DNA of 64,000 bases from Leuctra nigra (lineage: Eukaryota > Arthropoda > Insecta > Plecoptera > Leuctridae). A model generated the notes under the pieces. The model searched no databases. It saw only the letters and a list, made by a program, of their open reading frames with translations, and was not told where the DNA came from. The DNA lies in contig OW203768.1 in the NCBI GenBank assembly GCA_934045905.1, positions 10,878,316-10,942,315 of the forward strand, read 5' to 3'. Below are positions 52,301 to 61,849 of the stretch, piece by piece. Within the stretch, counting starts at the first letter, position 1; every line of letters begins with the position of its first letter. The translations under genes were made by a program, and so were the position numbers.

Positions 52301-55052
52301 CTCACTGATCTGAAAAACCACACTGAAAAAATAAAATCCAAAACTTCGTACTAAATGTAATGGCTCAAACTGTTTTGGCTCACTTTCTCGAAGCCATTTC
52401 AGGCAAATGTGAGTCAAAAAGTGTTTAGCAATTTGTATGGCTTTTATTTTTTTACAGTGAGTGTAATTTGGTCCGTCCGGCAAGTGGGAGGTCCGCGGTT
52501 CGACCGGATATGTTTCACTTCCTTACTCTCGCCCACCTTCCACCTTGAACGAGTAATCGCCGTCCCTCTGCAAGAGGTCCTGGCGTATCGCGTAGCTGTC
52601 GGCCGGCGGGAACACCGGCTCGCCCGACGGCCGGGGATCCACCGTCCATGTGTAGACGACGCCGTCGCAGAGCTCCCGACAGAGGGCGCGCAGGTAGACG
52701 ACGTCGTGCGAGACTGACTTGTGACCGCGACAACCTAGCGCGCATCTGGACCCAGTTGGAAGATCAGTCGTGGTGCAGAGATGAAGACATGAGGCATCGT
52801 TTCCTCGTACAATTCATTTTGTGAAGTGTTCTAACTTTGGAATTTTGTTACTGGTAGGTATGTAACAAAGTATTAGTGTTATTAATTATTAATTATCATT
52901 TCTATGGCAAGACGATCAACCAATATACTTTATTAATTTAAAAAAACTTTTTAAATGAATGAATTTAGAAAAGAGTTTTAATAAAAGTTGAAGAGTTTAG
53001 ATCTTAAACAAATATTTCTTCATCTTTTATTGTTTCAATCCGACCATGCATCATCAACAAAATCAAGATTTTGGACAACAGTTCTTTTTGGAAGACGGCT
53101 CAATTTTAAGAAAAACTTATTAGGACATGACTTTCCATTGTGACTTCAGTCCTCCTTCCATCCCCTGGGGGCCAATTCTTGAGTTTTCATGTTTTGAAAC
53201 CATGTGTGGTTTCATTGTTTAAAACGTAAAAAAGTTGACAACTATTGCTTAGTCTTCGACTTTTTTACGTTTTAAACAATGAAACCACACATGGTTTCAA
53301 AACATGAAAACTCAAGAATTGGCCCCCTGAAAGGGCCTCTACTCACCGTATATCCAGCTTGGTGACTCCCATGGACGGTCTTATGGTTGTAGATGTCACG
53401 TTCTTGTGGGCACCGAGAACTGTTTCTGTGGCCCCTCCCCCTGGACCCACACTGCTCCTATGTGCAGCTCCCCCTGGACCCGCACTGCTCCTATGTGCAG
53501 CTCCCCCTGGACCCACACTGCTCCAATGTGCAGCGCCCCCTGGACCCGCACTGCTCCTATGTGCAGGACCCACACTGCTCCTATGTGCCGTGTACGTCGT
53601 GTGCGGGTTCTGCATTTGGGTGGATCTAAACGTTGTCCCTGTCGGCACATCGAAATACAAGCATGAGTTACTTTGTAGCGACAGTCACTCTCAGATGGGA
53701 TAAGAAAGATGTCCTACAGACAAAGCCGTGGTAACGTAATGCCATTGCCAATGTCCAATTCTTAGCTCAGCGGCTCTAGTCTTACGTCTGCCTACCCAGA
53801 TTGCAGCGAAACCTGACACATTTACATACTCTCTTACGCTTCTAATTTGACTATATTTTTGTACCTCAGAGGTAGAAAGACAAACGCCAATTTTCTCTAT
53901 TTTGCGTTGCACACTTTTGGAATGATGTATAAGTAATCAAGCTCTATCAATTGCTATTTGACTGATGCCAACAAATTACAGATTGAAGTATTCTCTAACA
54001 CAATGACTCGTGTCGCCTTTACAAAAATAATATGATTGGATAAACGCGGAGTTACTGGTTTTTGAACCCCCAAGAATCATTGAAATTGACTTCTGCCATA
54101 TAGTTATGCTATGCAAGCTCTGCGTTAAGAATTGTTATTGGAAGCAAACAATCTTGGGTAGTATAATAGGTAAAATTGGTTTGATTTTTTTCCGATTATC
54201 TCGGATGTCTAGTATGTAGGTACTTCATGAGTGGGAGGAGGGGAGGGGATCATAATTATCGGTGATCGATCTAGACTCCGATGGATTGCAAAAATGAAAA
54301 ATAGAGAATTCAATGTTCATAAATTTTTGAATTTTTTAACGGTAGGTATAGGTACAAACTTTTTGTAGCTTTTTTGCAACTTATTATACCTAGGTAACAC
54401 AATGCAGGCATATGATTGGAGAGTATTTTCGACAAGTGTCATTGTCAATCGTGTTTCCTACTGTATGCAAGAAAGCACACTGAAAAGAAGAAAAGTATGA
54501 TGCATGTTTCGCGAGAGAAGGGGAATAGCATTTGCTCAAAAGCTCAAATTCTGAGGATTTTAGTCCGCATTTTTATGTTATTCACTAGTCAGTCCACATA
54601 AGGGCAAACTGTCTCGACTAATCAGGTTAACAGATTTTAATATTGACATTTGACAACTATAAAAGTTGCAAAGACGCATATTAACCAACAAAATTGGAAC
54701 TTTATGAATTATTTTTGCCCTACGATCGAATCTAAATTCGTCTAAATTACCCACCAGATTGAGTCTGCAAGGTGCAAATTTCATCGCAATTCTCGGCACA
54801 GCAATCACCGATGAAATTACCCCACTGTCTTCTCTCACAGCGACCTGTCTTCCAAGATCTGTCATCTTCGTCACACTTCATTTCCTTGGATGTTTTGTAA
54901 CACGAACACTGTCCTGTCACTGTACGTCTGTCTTGAGAGGGTTTACTTGCTCCCAGACACGGGTCTACCAGATCATGCATCGGATGCTGCGGCTCCAGAT
55001 GATAGAACTGAATGTTTATACAGATTATCAATGCAACATTTGAAAGAAACAT
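43261..55052 (-). CDS. Polycystin-1-like receptor/channel protein (complete gene, 8 exons)
   Basis: Exons in transcription order: 55052-54751, 53670-53347, 52745-52537, 52098-51758, 51490-51271, 50665-50392, 50149-49923, 49349-43261. Every junction keeps reading phase, giving 2661 residues. Order: hydrophobic N-terminus (signal peptide, 1-20), Cys-rich segment (30-100), 11-residue Gly/Pro repeat (120-180), REJ-like region (200-550), GAIN domain with GPS (cleavage expected at HL/S, about residue 895), TM1 (about 925-946), PLAT/LH2 (about 970-1080), then ten more TM segments with a large extracellular polycystin (TOP) loop (about 1420-1620), and an 800-residue cytoplasmic tail rich in repeats. 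Polycystin-1 family proteins act as receptor-like channel subunits with polycystin-2/TRPP partners. The size matches PKD1L1/PKD1L2-type members; no LRR, WSC, lectin or Ig-like PKD repeats are visible. A further 5' exon cannot be excluded. Confidence 0.92.
43400..44005 (-). repeat. About 40-residue degenerate repeat at the polycystin C-terminus
   Basis: Five or six diverged copies of a block like PPESNxVxDxTxTRPxSxxRRRVVDVxxTxP. Each has a basic RRRV cluster and Ser/Thr/Pro residues. The reverse strand is also open over this block only because the codon pattern repeats. Confidence 0.75.
44370..44705 (-). repeat. 69-bp coding repeat in polycystin C-tail (5 units)
   Basis: Five in-frame copies of a 23-residue unit built on SVGVGPSDxxLxxIxAQEIP, varying mainly at the end of each unit. 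The most alike copies lie together, suggesting recent expansion. Confidence 0.9.
44903..45003 (-). repeat. 24-bp coding repeat in polycystin C-tail (4 units)
   Basis: Four tandem copies of the octapeptide NQDTSAEK/R, acidic and Ser/Thr-containing. Confidence 0.9.
49923..50149 (-). CDS. Polycystin-1-like exon 7 (GAIN region)
   Basis: Encodes HVLASMSMVLDEISGQTSPS, then ILPRIADLADVVASLHESQM and KIMLWVTVDKPGNLAG. Acceptor CCCTCAG, donor GCAG/GTATGT, joining exon 8 as NLAGKQFGTRYGANN. Confidence 0.88.
50392..50665 (-). CDS. Polycystin-1-like exon 6 (start of GAIN region)
   Basis: Encodes ARIPIPTVESTRQVVLALRM, then two 25-residue near-repeats, LLAASDDAVPQSHAEVAADV and RLAAGDDAVPQSRAEIAADV, ending PKENVVELIE. 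The internal duplication is visible in DNA. Very GC-rich, which creates Arg-rich shadow frames on both strands. Confidence 0.85.
51271..51490 (-). CDS. Polycystin-1-like exon 5
   Basis: Encodes VRPPSGTWTPSAFQSLFLDR, then an amphipathic helical part (VVQMTLMLVLSVAQHF) and MKLQFLKALG. Donor CTCG/GTGAGA is chosen because it joins in phase to exon 6; ignoring it would give an extra 34 codons to a stop. Confidence 0.82.
51758..52098 (-). CDS. Polycystin-1-like exon 4 (REJ-like)
   Basis: Encodes GVNGVATYTLTMTTPPSAGT, CHASPPSG, then FNVSCSSFVDVDTSRPLTFL and the VNQYGMSVDVTFGVQ end. The P-x-x-G-x-C-x-x-x-P-x-x-G...C...PLTF pattern is the best-conserved REJ signature. Donor CAG/GTGAGC. Confidence 0.88.
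52537..52745 (-). CDS. Polycystin-1-like exon 3 (REJ-like)
   Basis: GC-rich coding exon: CALGCRGHKSVSHDVVYLRA, then LCRELCDGVVYTWTVDPRPS and DGDYSFKVEG. The paired Cys and VVYTWTV core resemble the REJ module of polycystin-1. Acceptor GGTCCAG, donor GAAG/GTGGGC, both in phase. Confidence 0.85.
53167..53327. repeat. Perfect 69-bp-arm hairpin just inside polycystin intron 2
   Basis: Arms 53167-53235 and 53259-53327 are exact reverse complements, with a 23-bp loop. The hairpin starts 20 nt downstream of the exon-2 splice donor on the minus strand. It probably arose as a young foldback MITE. Confidence 0.85.
53347..53670 (-). CDS. Polycystin-1-like exon 2: Gly/Pro-rich 11-residue repeat
   Basis: Encodes NSCLYFDVPTGTTFRSTQ, then about five units of HRSSxGPGGAA, then NVTSTTIRPSMGVTKLDIR. 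Both borders keep phase. The acceptor (CTACAAAG) lacks a strong pyrimidine tract, so the 5' border is tentative; the donor CG/GTGAGT is strong. Confidence 0.65.
53430..53605 (-). repeat. 33-bp coding minisatellite in polycystin exon 2
   Basis: Units of 33 bp (one shortened to 24 bp) around CCCACACTGCTCCTATGTGC on the plus strand. All indels keep frame, giving the 11-residue peptide repeat on the minus strand. Confidence 0.85.
53895..54145 (+). repeat. Dispersed repeat D, copy 2, in polycystin intron 1
   Basis: Same family as 42505-42745: TGCGTTGCACACTTTTGGAA, GACTGATGCCAACAAAT, GAAGTATTCTCTAACAC and GTTACTGGTTTTTGAAC in the same order. Confidence 0.55.
54751..55052 (-). CDS. Polycystin-1-like exon 1: signal peptide and Cys-rich segment
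   Basis: ATG at 55052 (minus strand). MFLSNVALIICINIQF is a plausible signal peptide. About 15 Cys follow in a compact extracellular stretch (QCSCYK, KCDEDD, GRCERR, GDCCAENCDEIC). The fold is not recognised. Donor GG/GTAATT leaves two bases, joining in phase to exon 2. Confidence 0.7.
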
Positions 55053-55439
55053 GGTAACTTCACTTTCTGACAGCTTGTCAGATTGTTTTTTGATATTATG
55101 ATTAATTCAATCACGGCCTTCTTTATTTTGTAAAACTGAATCAAGGTCAAATTGCTAGATCTTACTTTTCTCATTGCATGAATAACAAAAATATATAACC
55201 TTACCTTTATTACCCCCACCCCCCTTCCCGCTTACAAAAAGCGATAAAAATTAAAACAAATTTTAAATAAATGTTAAAATGTAAAAATGTCAAATAAAAA
55301 GGATCCTTAATTAATTCAATTATCTGATTGACTTACAGTTATCGCGTAAATATTTAATATAATGATAGGATTTTATTATTAATTATTGAATATAACTAAT
55401 ATTTTTATATGTAATAATTAGTTATTTGAAAATAATCCT

Positions 55440-55705
55440 ACGGAACCAGTATGGCTAAGTGATAACGCTCAGAACTTGTATTCCGGAGGCCCGGGCTCGT
55501 TTCCAGCGGCCATCCTTCCTGACTGGGGTTTTTTCGTGGTTTTCCCTCAGTCGACAGGCAAATGCTTGGAAGGTACCCTACTAATAGGCCACGACCGCCT
55601 CCTTCCCACCTTCCATCCTTACCTACTCATCACCATCATCATCATAACCCGTCGCCGTTAGCCTCGCTGCAGAACAGTGCGACGTTAAGTCCCAGAAAAA
55701 TAAAT
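55440..55705 (+). mobile_element. tRNA-derived SINE of widespread insect type
   Basis: A tRNA-like head (A box TATGGCTAAGTGATAAC, B box GCCCGGGCTCGTTTCC) is followed by the conserved body GGGGTTTTTTCGTGGTTTTC, CCTCAG, AGGCAAATGCTTGG, AGGCCACGACCGCCTCCTTC and ending GTGCGACGTTAAG. The order matches SINEs common in many insect orders. It lies between the divergent starts at 55052 and 55830. Confidence 0.8.
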
Positions 55706-55827
55706 AAAAATATCCTGGATACTGGACTTCTTTACCGACTCGCATCCACCGAGCCGCCGTGACTGAAGTGTACAGTGCTGCTCGACGGCTTGCGATGGAA
55801 CTACTAGCGCTGCGCTCTTTTCAACTG

Positions 55828-55863
55828 TCAGTTTCGCGCGGTTTGTGTGCGTGCACGGACGTG
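55828..55863 (+). promoter_or_regulatory. Inr + DPE core promoter
   Basis: An initiator TCAGTT places A+1 at 55830. A DPE-like GGACGTG starts at exactly +28 (55857). This strict Inr-DPE spacing defines focused TATA-less promoters in arthropods. No TATA box is evident about 30 bp upstream. The GC-rich setting (55740-55920) contrasts with the surrounding AT-rich DNA. Confidence 0.5.
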
Positions 55864-55920
55864 GTTTGTTTGTGACCTCGGTGCAAATGACATGTGGTTA
55901 TAACCTATCATCGGACACAC
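55830..55920 (+). other. Candidate first exon of an unidentified plus-strand gene
   Basis: Starting at the Inr, a 91-bp exon would end at a GTGAGT donor (55921). It contains ATG ACA TGT GGT near its end, an open start (MTCGYNLSSDT) running through the donor. No matching downstream exon was recognised in the window, so the gene may have a long first intron. Confidence 0.35.
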
Positions 55921-55924
55921 GTGA

Positions 55925-56860
55925 GTCGAGAATTTCAAATTGTTATTTCATTATATTCACGCATCGTCTATTAATTCACATATTTTTGCGAATGTAGTGG
56001 GACAATTGATTTATTGAGTTTTTATGTTTACTTTTGATACGCCTAAATGAATGATTTATACATATTAATATTGGCACGCAATTTTCTTTTACAAATGAGT
56101 AAAGTTATCTCAAAAAATTGTAACTGTAGCAACACAAGTCATAAAATCACAAAAAGGTAAACAAAAATTCTTAAAATCATTTGGAAAAATTCAATACATG
56201 TATAAAATACTCTTCCTCTAACATCTTAGTATCGAATTATTGAAATTTATTTTGTTAAAAAAAATCTTCCTACCTACATTATGATTCTAGTGTAAAGAAT
56301 CTGTCAAATCATTGATGTTGGCTCTTAATTTTCTTCTTTATAGACAACTGGGTAGGAACTTTACTCATTATCAACAAAACATTAATGAATGTATTTTTGA
56401 CACTTACTATGCAATTGTTCTTTCTTTCCAACTGAATAGTTCTAAACATGATGCTAATTACAATTAGAATGTTACAGATCAATTCTGTATCAAATAATGC
56501 GTGTACGTTTCTAAGTGCTTTGTCTTATTTGAAACTCTATCCGTTAAACCGTGACTGTCACCTGTGCTCTCTAACCACAGCGTTTCCTAACACCTGCTAT
56601 CGACTTTTTATCAGCCTGAAAGGTTTTTATACGAAACAAATTGACCTCTTATCGACTTCTAGAAAGAGCAGTGTCAGATGGAATAAATGCCAGAATAAAA
56701 GCTATAATTACTGCACATTGTATGTAATTATACAGTACTTTAGTAGAATCAAACATATACTTTAATCATTTGCACTAAGTTTTTTTTTTCAATTGCATAG
56801 CTAGGTTTACTTTTAAAGCAATTCCAAGTGACAATTGTTCCTATCTTAATTTTGTTCAGC
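55925..56860. other. AT-rich DNA with nothing recognised
   Basis: Open frames are short and not protein-like. If the 55830 promoter is real, this is the beginning of its first intron. Confidence 0.35.
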
Positions 56861-56865
56861 CTTGA

Positions 56866-57660
56866 CAATGACAATGATACTTGACAATGAGACTTGACAA
56901 TGACAATGAGACTTGACTATGACAATGAGACTTGACAATGACAATGATACTTGACAATGAAAATAAGACTTGACAATGACAATGAGACTTGACAATGAAA
57001 ATGAGACTTGACAATGAAAATGAGACTTGACAATGACAATGAGACTTGACAATGACAATGAGACTTGACAATGACAATGAGACTGACAATGACAATGAGA
57101 CTTGACAATGACAATGAGACTTGACAGTGACAATGAGACTTGACAATGACAATGAGACTTGACAATGACAATGAGACTTGACAGTGACAATGAGACTTGA
57201 CAATGACAATGAGACTTGACAGTGACAATGAGACTTGACAATGACAATGAGACTTGACAATGACAATGAGACTTGACAATGACAATGAGACTTGACTATA
57301 ACAATGAGACTTGACAATGACAATGATACTTGACAATGACAATGAGACTTGACAATGAAAATGAGACTTGACAATGACAATGAGACTTGACAATGAAAAT
57401 GAGACTTGACAATGACAATGAGACTTGACAATGACAATGAGACTGACAATGACAATGAGACTTGACAATGACAATGAGACTTGACAATGACAATGAGACT
57501 TGACAATGACAATGAGACTGACAATGAAAATGAGACTTGCCAATGACAATGAGACTTGACAATGACAATGAGACTTGACAATGACAATGAGACTTGACAA
57601 TGACAATGAGACTTGACAATGACAATGAGACTTGACAATGACAATGAGACTTGACAATGA
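56866..57660. repeat. 19-bp minisatellite
   Basis: About 40 tandem copies of GAGACTTGACAATGACAAT with scattered A/C and G/A variants and a few 17-bp units. Because 19 is not a multiple of three and no stop falls in the minus-strand unit, all three minus frames are open for hundreds of codons. These are not genes. Confidence 0.95.
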
Positions 57661-57960
57661 GGCTCAATGTTGGGAACCTTCCTAACATTTACCTCTCGAC
57701 CGAGGGAAAAGGGTCGCGACAATCGATTAACCAATAATAGGTCTGTAGTTTTTTTTAAAAAGATTCGAATCGTGCTATAAAATGATTGCGGATACAAGTC
57801 CACTTCCTGTACTTGTGACCGGCGTGTAGATTAGTACTACTAACTTAGGAATCAGTTCCTAATGTCATTCCTAGCACGCTAGCGGAATCAAACGGATGGT
57901 AAAACTCAAGTAAAAAATTAGAAAATTAGAAAATTAGTAAATTAGAGTAAAAAATCTCTA

Positions 57961-58185
57961 GTAGCAGATCATAATGTTGAATTCAATCACGACATAGATT
58001 GGAATAAAACGAAGAAAATTATTAAAGAAGAGAATTGGTACAAGAGGAAGTTTAAGGAGACAGCGATAATGGAGTGTTTGAAGAAAGAAAATATCGGAGT
58101 TATCAGCCAGGGTAGTTTAGAATTTGATAATATTTGGAACGAAACCATTAGGGAACATGTTTTATATAAATTTAATCATTCTTGA
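57961..58185 (+). pseudogene. Penelope-like element C-terminal fragment
   Basis: A stop-free frame ending at TGA 58183 reads VADHNVEFNHDIDWNKTKKI, KEENWYKRKFKETAIMECLK, and IWNETIREHVLYKF. The H-x-x-D...K-I...E-x-x-(Y/W)-x-x-R-x-x-x-E-x-x-x-I pattern is that of the GIY-YIG-type C-terminal end of Penelope-like retroelements. The following DNA (TGACTGATGAAGG...AAACCGAAAT, about 58322-58360) resembles their 3' flank. No reverse-transcriptase part is present here. Confidence 0.55.
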
Positions 58186-58384
58186 AGTTAGTTAGATATT
58201 AATTTTCTTTTAATGTTAGGTAAATTTTTTTTTTTGGATACTTAGTCGAATGGCCTTGTTTTTATGAATTGAGGAAGCCTGTCAATTTTCTCAACCTTGT
58301 TTGTTTTTAGTTTTTGAAGTAATGACTGATGAAGGTTTTTGTAAAAAAACCGAAATATTTCATTAAAAAATACATTAATCTTGA

Positions 58385-60530
58385 GTGTAAGTCTTTACAT
58401 TGTGCTTATTATATTTAAATACCTCAAGAAAGAAGAACTAGCAATTAATACGCTATTTAAGTGTACAAATTAGTATGGAATCTTTCCCGTGCAAGTGTCA
58501 GCTTTTGTAGTATCAAATCCAATATCATTTTGTAAAATTCAATGTATACCTATAGGTAAAAACATAGGACAACTAAAACTGTCGATAAAATAGGAACACA
58601 TTATCAGAACGCGCATAGAGTTACAGGTGTAAATCTAAAATGTAAGACTTTAGGTAAGCCCTTGGATGTATATTTATTCTTCATTCACTAGGTAGTAATT
58701 CCTTGTGTACAATGCAATCATGCCGTTCAAAACATTACTCATCTTTACTTCTGGACTTTGTGACCTTGCAGTTCCGCCGGTTGTCTAAAAAACATATTTT
58801 AATTGTTGAAATCATGAAAGGAAGGACTATTTTTAAATACATGTTTTATAATATTGTAATGTTAACAAGTTGGCTCCGACGGTAACTCTTTGGGTACTTC
58901 ATGGACCGAGTTCGACTCCTGTTGTCAAGTTTTCTGACTGAGAATATTTCGTGGGTTACACTCAAAGCCACAAGGAACTTGATGGAAAAATTTAAGTTTC
59001 AAGATTTTCAATTTTTTTTTTTCCAAATTAAAAATTATTATAATATGAATTTATTTATTTAAAGACTGCCATAAGTAGATGCCAAAAAAATACAAGACTC
59101 AACAAAAAAATAAGTAACAAAGGTGTAGCACATAAATTGAAGCAATAATTACATTCTATAATATTCATTACTACGTCTACAAGAGCAGAGTTTAAAAATC
59201 TACCTGACGTTAATTTTTGTTGTTTTTTGTTTTTAGTTACGAAAAACACAAATATTGGAGGCGTAGTAGCTAATCAGTGTTCATCATTTTATTACTCTTT
59301 GAGTAGGATTTTGGTTAATATGGGGTGTTAGTTCTTAGCCCTCGTTATTACGTTATTACCTTTCTATAAAACATGTAGAAATAATACTGAATATTCACGG
59401 ACATGAACCAAACGTGAATACATTCACGACTTTAACCTTGGCGAAGCGAAAAAACTAAGATCTCTTACTTCAATTTCTGTGAATTAGTTTCAACTGAGAT
59501 AAAAACATTGTCTCAAGGTCAGCTCTATTAATATTAATACCATGTGACGTCATATCCTACCTGATCTACACAACACCGCGGGTTTGGAGGTGTGAGGTCG
59601 GTTGGTGTTAGTTGGTGCAAGTTTGGTGCAGCCAGAATCTTCCGTAGAAAGAGGTGCACTTTTTGTCGGACAAATAATAACAATTTATACTGAAAATAAT
59701 AGTAATATTACTTGCCGGCCTGGAATTCAAATTAACTATGTTTAATTATATTACAACATTTTCATAACTGCATGAATAATGATACAAAAAATATTACATT
59801 ATTTAGGAAATAATCTCCAATATTTACCGTCGACTAACAGAAACATATTGGAGGTAATATTTCCTAAATATCGCTACAACTTTTGAACCACAAATTATGA
59901 TAATGTGAAAAATAATTAACCTAACTAATATTTGTGTTGATCTTAGCAATAAACATCAACTTTGTTAACGTACCAAAATGCTTGGAATTGAGTTCAAATT
60001 TCAAAAATTTCCAGGAACGGAAATAGCTAAAGTACCTACACTGCGACACAAAATTGCACGGAAACAAATTACCTTTGTGACCCCGAACCCCCGTGTTTTC
60101 CCATTCATTTTTCAAAATATTAATAATGTCCGCCCCCCCCCCCCCCCCCCCCCCCCGAAAATTCATCCTCAATTCGCCTTTGATCATATTATGAACATGG
60201 GCACCTAGGGGAACACTTGCCGTCCTAGAATTCAGAATGTTAAAGACTAACAAATGAGTAATTAACGTTTAATTGTTTTACAAAATGTTCATAACTTAAT
60301 ATTTACCTTCGGGGGCAGCCGAATGTTAATACAGGTTAAACGGTTTGACCTTGATAGGTCATGACACAAAACAAAAACACTGCCAAAATAGTTCCAGTTT
60401 GTCTTCATCTACGGTTTCTTCCTACAAGTTTGTACGCCAATAATAATTGTGTAATAACTTTTGCCAGTAATTGCCGTCACAACAGATCAAATCCCGCAAC
60501 AAGTTCACAGCCTCCGTGAGAGGATTATTA
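58385..60530. other. Intergenic interval
   Basis: Contains a SINE-like head near 58870-58925 (GTTGGCTCCGACGG and GAGTTCGACTCC), a small GC-richer patch at 59570-59650, a palindromic TTAGGAAATA/TATTTCCTAA pair near 59805 and 59860, and a run of about 30 C near 60126-60157. No gene recognised. Confidence 0.4.
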
Positions 60531-60540
60531 CTTCCTTCAC

Positions 60541-60710
60541 CTCATGGGCGGTGGAGTGAGATATAAAGATCGTGTCATCGCTAACAAATTGCACGCGGCG
60601 ACGTTTTGGATTGGATTTCTCGACGACGTCGTTTGCCAAGCGTCGCGGCGGCAGCGTCGGCGTCGGAGATTCTGGTGCGAGACGCAAGTATTTGGCGTCG
60701 TACCATGATG
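60541..60710 (-). CDS. Orphan candidate exon, basic, with an RVxF-like motif
   Basis: A GC-rich open segment between an acceptor (CCACTAG) and donor (GAG/GTGAAG) encodes 56 full codons: SWYDAKYLRLAPESPTPTLP, PRRLANDVVEKSNPKRRRVQ, FVSDDTIFISHSTAHE. Codon bias is far stronger than in the surroundings. KRRRVQF fits the RVxF motif that docks protein phosphatase 1, but such motifs occur by chance. The protein family is not recognised. Confidence 0.4.
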
Positions 60711-60859
60711 CTAGTGGCCGCGTTTATAGGATGAGATTAGAGGAGTTCTAAAGAGATGTTTTCGATTCAATGGGAATGTTTTTCTGGGGAATGGAAGGTA
60801 TGACATAATGTAATCATAATGCAAGAAACGATATAATTTGTACCATTTTTCATGTAAAG

Positions 60860-61246
60860 CCCGTTTCACATAAAGCGCGTTTCGCGTTTTGCATTTTCGC
60901 GTTTTGTCTTTTTTTATAACGCCTAGAAGAGGCCGTCGAAAACAGAATGTTGATATAAATTTATTATTCTTGGTTTTAACAATTTGGGTATTATTAGATA
61001 TGATAAGATGGAATAATGCACAGGTAAGTAATTATTATCATTATAATAGTATAATTTTATAGTTTTCGTAGTCGCACGTGATTATAGCTGCTAGGTCGTA
61101 ACGTCATTTTCGCCGCGCGCGGTACTGAAAAAACCTCCCTACAATCGAGATGAGGCGGCTTAAAAATAAAACGTGGTTTTGATTAGTCAATAAAATAAAA
61201 AAACGCGAACACGCAAAACTCGAAACGCGCTTTATGTGAAACGCCC
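60860..61246. mobile_element. MITE with GCGTTTCACATAAAGCGCG ends
   Basis: Inverted ends of about 45 bp (CCCGTTTCACATAAAGCGCG at left, CGCGCTTTATGTGAAACG at right) bound about 390 bp of non-coding DNA. No clear target duplication. Confidence 0.7.
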
Positions 61247-61849
61247 TTCAACGTTTCTTCACTGTCCAACAACACTTTTCTGTTTCTTGTTTCTTGTCGG
61301 GACTGTCCAGATAACACCGATCTACCAATAGAGATATTTGATAGATTGAGTAACAAGTGAAAAAAAAATGAAAAATATTAAAAAATATTATCAAAAATAT
61401 GCTACTTTTAAGGATTTTGACGGTAGACAATAAAAAGGTACGGTGGTCCTAGAAGGGGCCTGACGTTACGCCACTGATGCAAGAGTTTGACAGTTTGATC
61501 TGATCACTGAATCTGACGACATTGTCACCACAATCGCGATGACATCCCGGGGCCTCTTCACACCACATGTTCCATACGACACGTAAACATCAGGCCAACT
61601 AACTCTATAATTAGACATCACGACGCTGTTTTTATTTTCAGCGTCCACCGTTGCTATGGCAACGACACATGCAAGTTTAATTAATTGTATGAATTAAAGT
61701 TCTGTTGGGGACAAAACACTGGCATTATGCCGCAGCAGTTAGGACCCAGAGTGTTTTAAAAATACATATTTGTTTCTATAGGAGAGTTTCAGAAATATCA
61801 TTGGATGCGCTGGTTTTTATGTAACATCAGTTCTGTTCTTCAGAGGTAG

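Noticed and set aside
50146..52745. Several Arg/Ala-rich frames on both strands
   Set aside because: They are shadow frames of GC-rich polycystin exons 3-7; only the frames that splice in phase carry REJ/GAIN-like motifs.
53160..53335. microRNA precursor
   Set aside because: Arms are perfectly complementary over 69 bp, unlike a miRNA precursor with bulges; a foldback MITE is the simpler reading.
56856..57803. Minus-strand open frame of 315 codons with SLSSLIVIVK-type repeats
   Set aside because: It is the 19-bp minisatellite read in an open frame; all three minus frames are open and the composition is purely periodic.
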